39,156 nt of DNA from CAJWGI01 sp036011785 (GTDB lineage: Bacteria > Chloroflexota > Anaerolineae > Anaerolineales > UBA11657): the NCBI GenBank assembly GCA_036011785.1, contig DASCOB010000121.1, positions 1-39,156 of the forward strand, given 5' to 3'. The translations under genes and the position numbers were made by a program. A model generated the notes under the pieces. That model was not told the DNA's origin. It did no database searches and was given only the letters and a program-made list of their open reading frames with translations. Within the stretch, counting starts at the first letter, position 1. Each line of letters opens with the position of its first letter. Positions 38,920-39,156 of this stretch are shown piece by piece.

Positions 38920-39156
38920 TCAATACCTCCGGCATCACAATAGTAAAATCTGCCCAGCAAGCAATTTCTCCAATAACTGAACTTGTTGCAGAACAATTGC
39001 CGATACCGCGCCCAAAAAGAATGCAACTTTGTCTCACTATCTAATCGGTCGCCAACAACAATCTTTCGCGCGAAATTCATATTATTTGCCGAAGCTATAT
39101 ACACAATTTTGCCTGTATTGCCTGGCAAGGACAATACTGTTAGTGCCGACATCTCT
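38916..39156 (-). CDS. ORF overlapping the radical SAM start; partial or small protein, unknown
   Basis: The frame is open to the right edge; an ATG at 39152 would give 78 residues. Its TGA overlaps the radical SAM ATG (ATGA), and the ribosome-binding site of that gene lies inside it. The C-terminal end is rich in aromatic residues and cysteines (FCNKFSYWRNCLLGRFYYCD). It may be the end of a longer protein whose start lies outside the window, a small peptide substrate of the enzyme, or non-coding. No family recognised. Confidence 0.35.
   Translation of the reverse strand, partial: EMSALTVLSLPGNTGKIVYIASANNMNFARKIVVGDRLDSETKLHSFWARYRQLFCNKFSYWRNCLLGRFYYCDAGGIE

Noticed and set aside
1..39156. 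tRNA, rRNA, insertion sequences or prophage
   Set aside because: I looked in the intergenic gaps and found no cloverleaf, transposase or terminal repeats; the baseplate-J-like protein is isolated and not phage-associated.

Overview
The window is bacterial, moderately GC-rich and densely coded, with short overlaps between most neighbouring genes. Gene content best fits a Chloroflexota member, possibly Anaerolineae-like. The supporting features are SufS-SufU-Rieske, an operon running alaS - baseplate-J-like membrane protein - ruvX - mltG, an FtsZ locus with small proteins, and a sigma-54 factor with an extra zinc-ribbon-like insert. This assignment is an inference from family knowledge; no 16S gene is present.

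Layout. 1-1396 (+): end of a Suf Fe-S assembly operon (sufS, sufU, Rieske ferredoxin). 1455-10034 (-): one long operon, alaS first, then a baseplate-J-like protein, ruvX, mltG, an ABC-type binding lipoprotein, uridine kinase and a GT4 glycosyltransferase. tyrS (+) diverges from alaS, and the two promoters share one -35 region. 11394-16252 (-): ftsZ, two small proteins, a degenerate LytR-CpsA-Psr protein, mtnP and a SEDS (FtsW/RodA) protein.

16282-30821 (-) is the most interesting part. It appears to be a self-contained sigma-54 circuit. rpoN, a soluble PAS/GAF histidine kinase and an NtrC-type activator with no DNA-binding domain form one operon. A canonical -24/-12 promoter precedes rpoN. 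Near-identical promoters precede two further transcription units: a small membrane protein plus a 1760-residue TPR protein, and a TPR/C25-type cysteine peptidase-like protein plus a TIM-barrel glycosidase-like protein. The second unit runs into ftsZ with only a 29-base gap. All three promoters share the string TCTTGCAC. A fourth, weaker copy lies in front of a LysM-M23 peptidoglycan hydrolase gene at 35122. The C-terminal domain of the C25-like protein also resembles the 88-residue protein encoded just after ftsZ. I infer a sigma-54-controlled module linked to cell-envelope or division processes.

30858-36372 is mostly housekeeping: trmFO, a YbdK-type ligase, hflX, a small membrane protein and the LysM-M23 hydrolase. 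36381-39156 (-) looks like a decayed and acquired region. It holds the last 72 codons of a DUF5655 protein without a start, a five-helix membrane gene interrupted by an in-frame TGA where Trp is expected, and a visibly AT-richer radical SAM gene whose cobalamin-binding domain is C-terminal rather than N-terminal.
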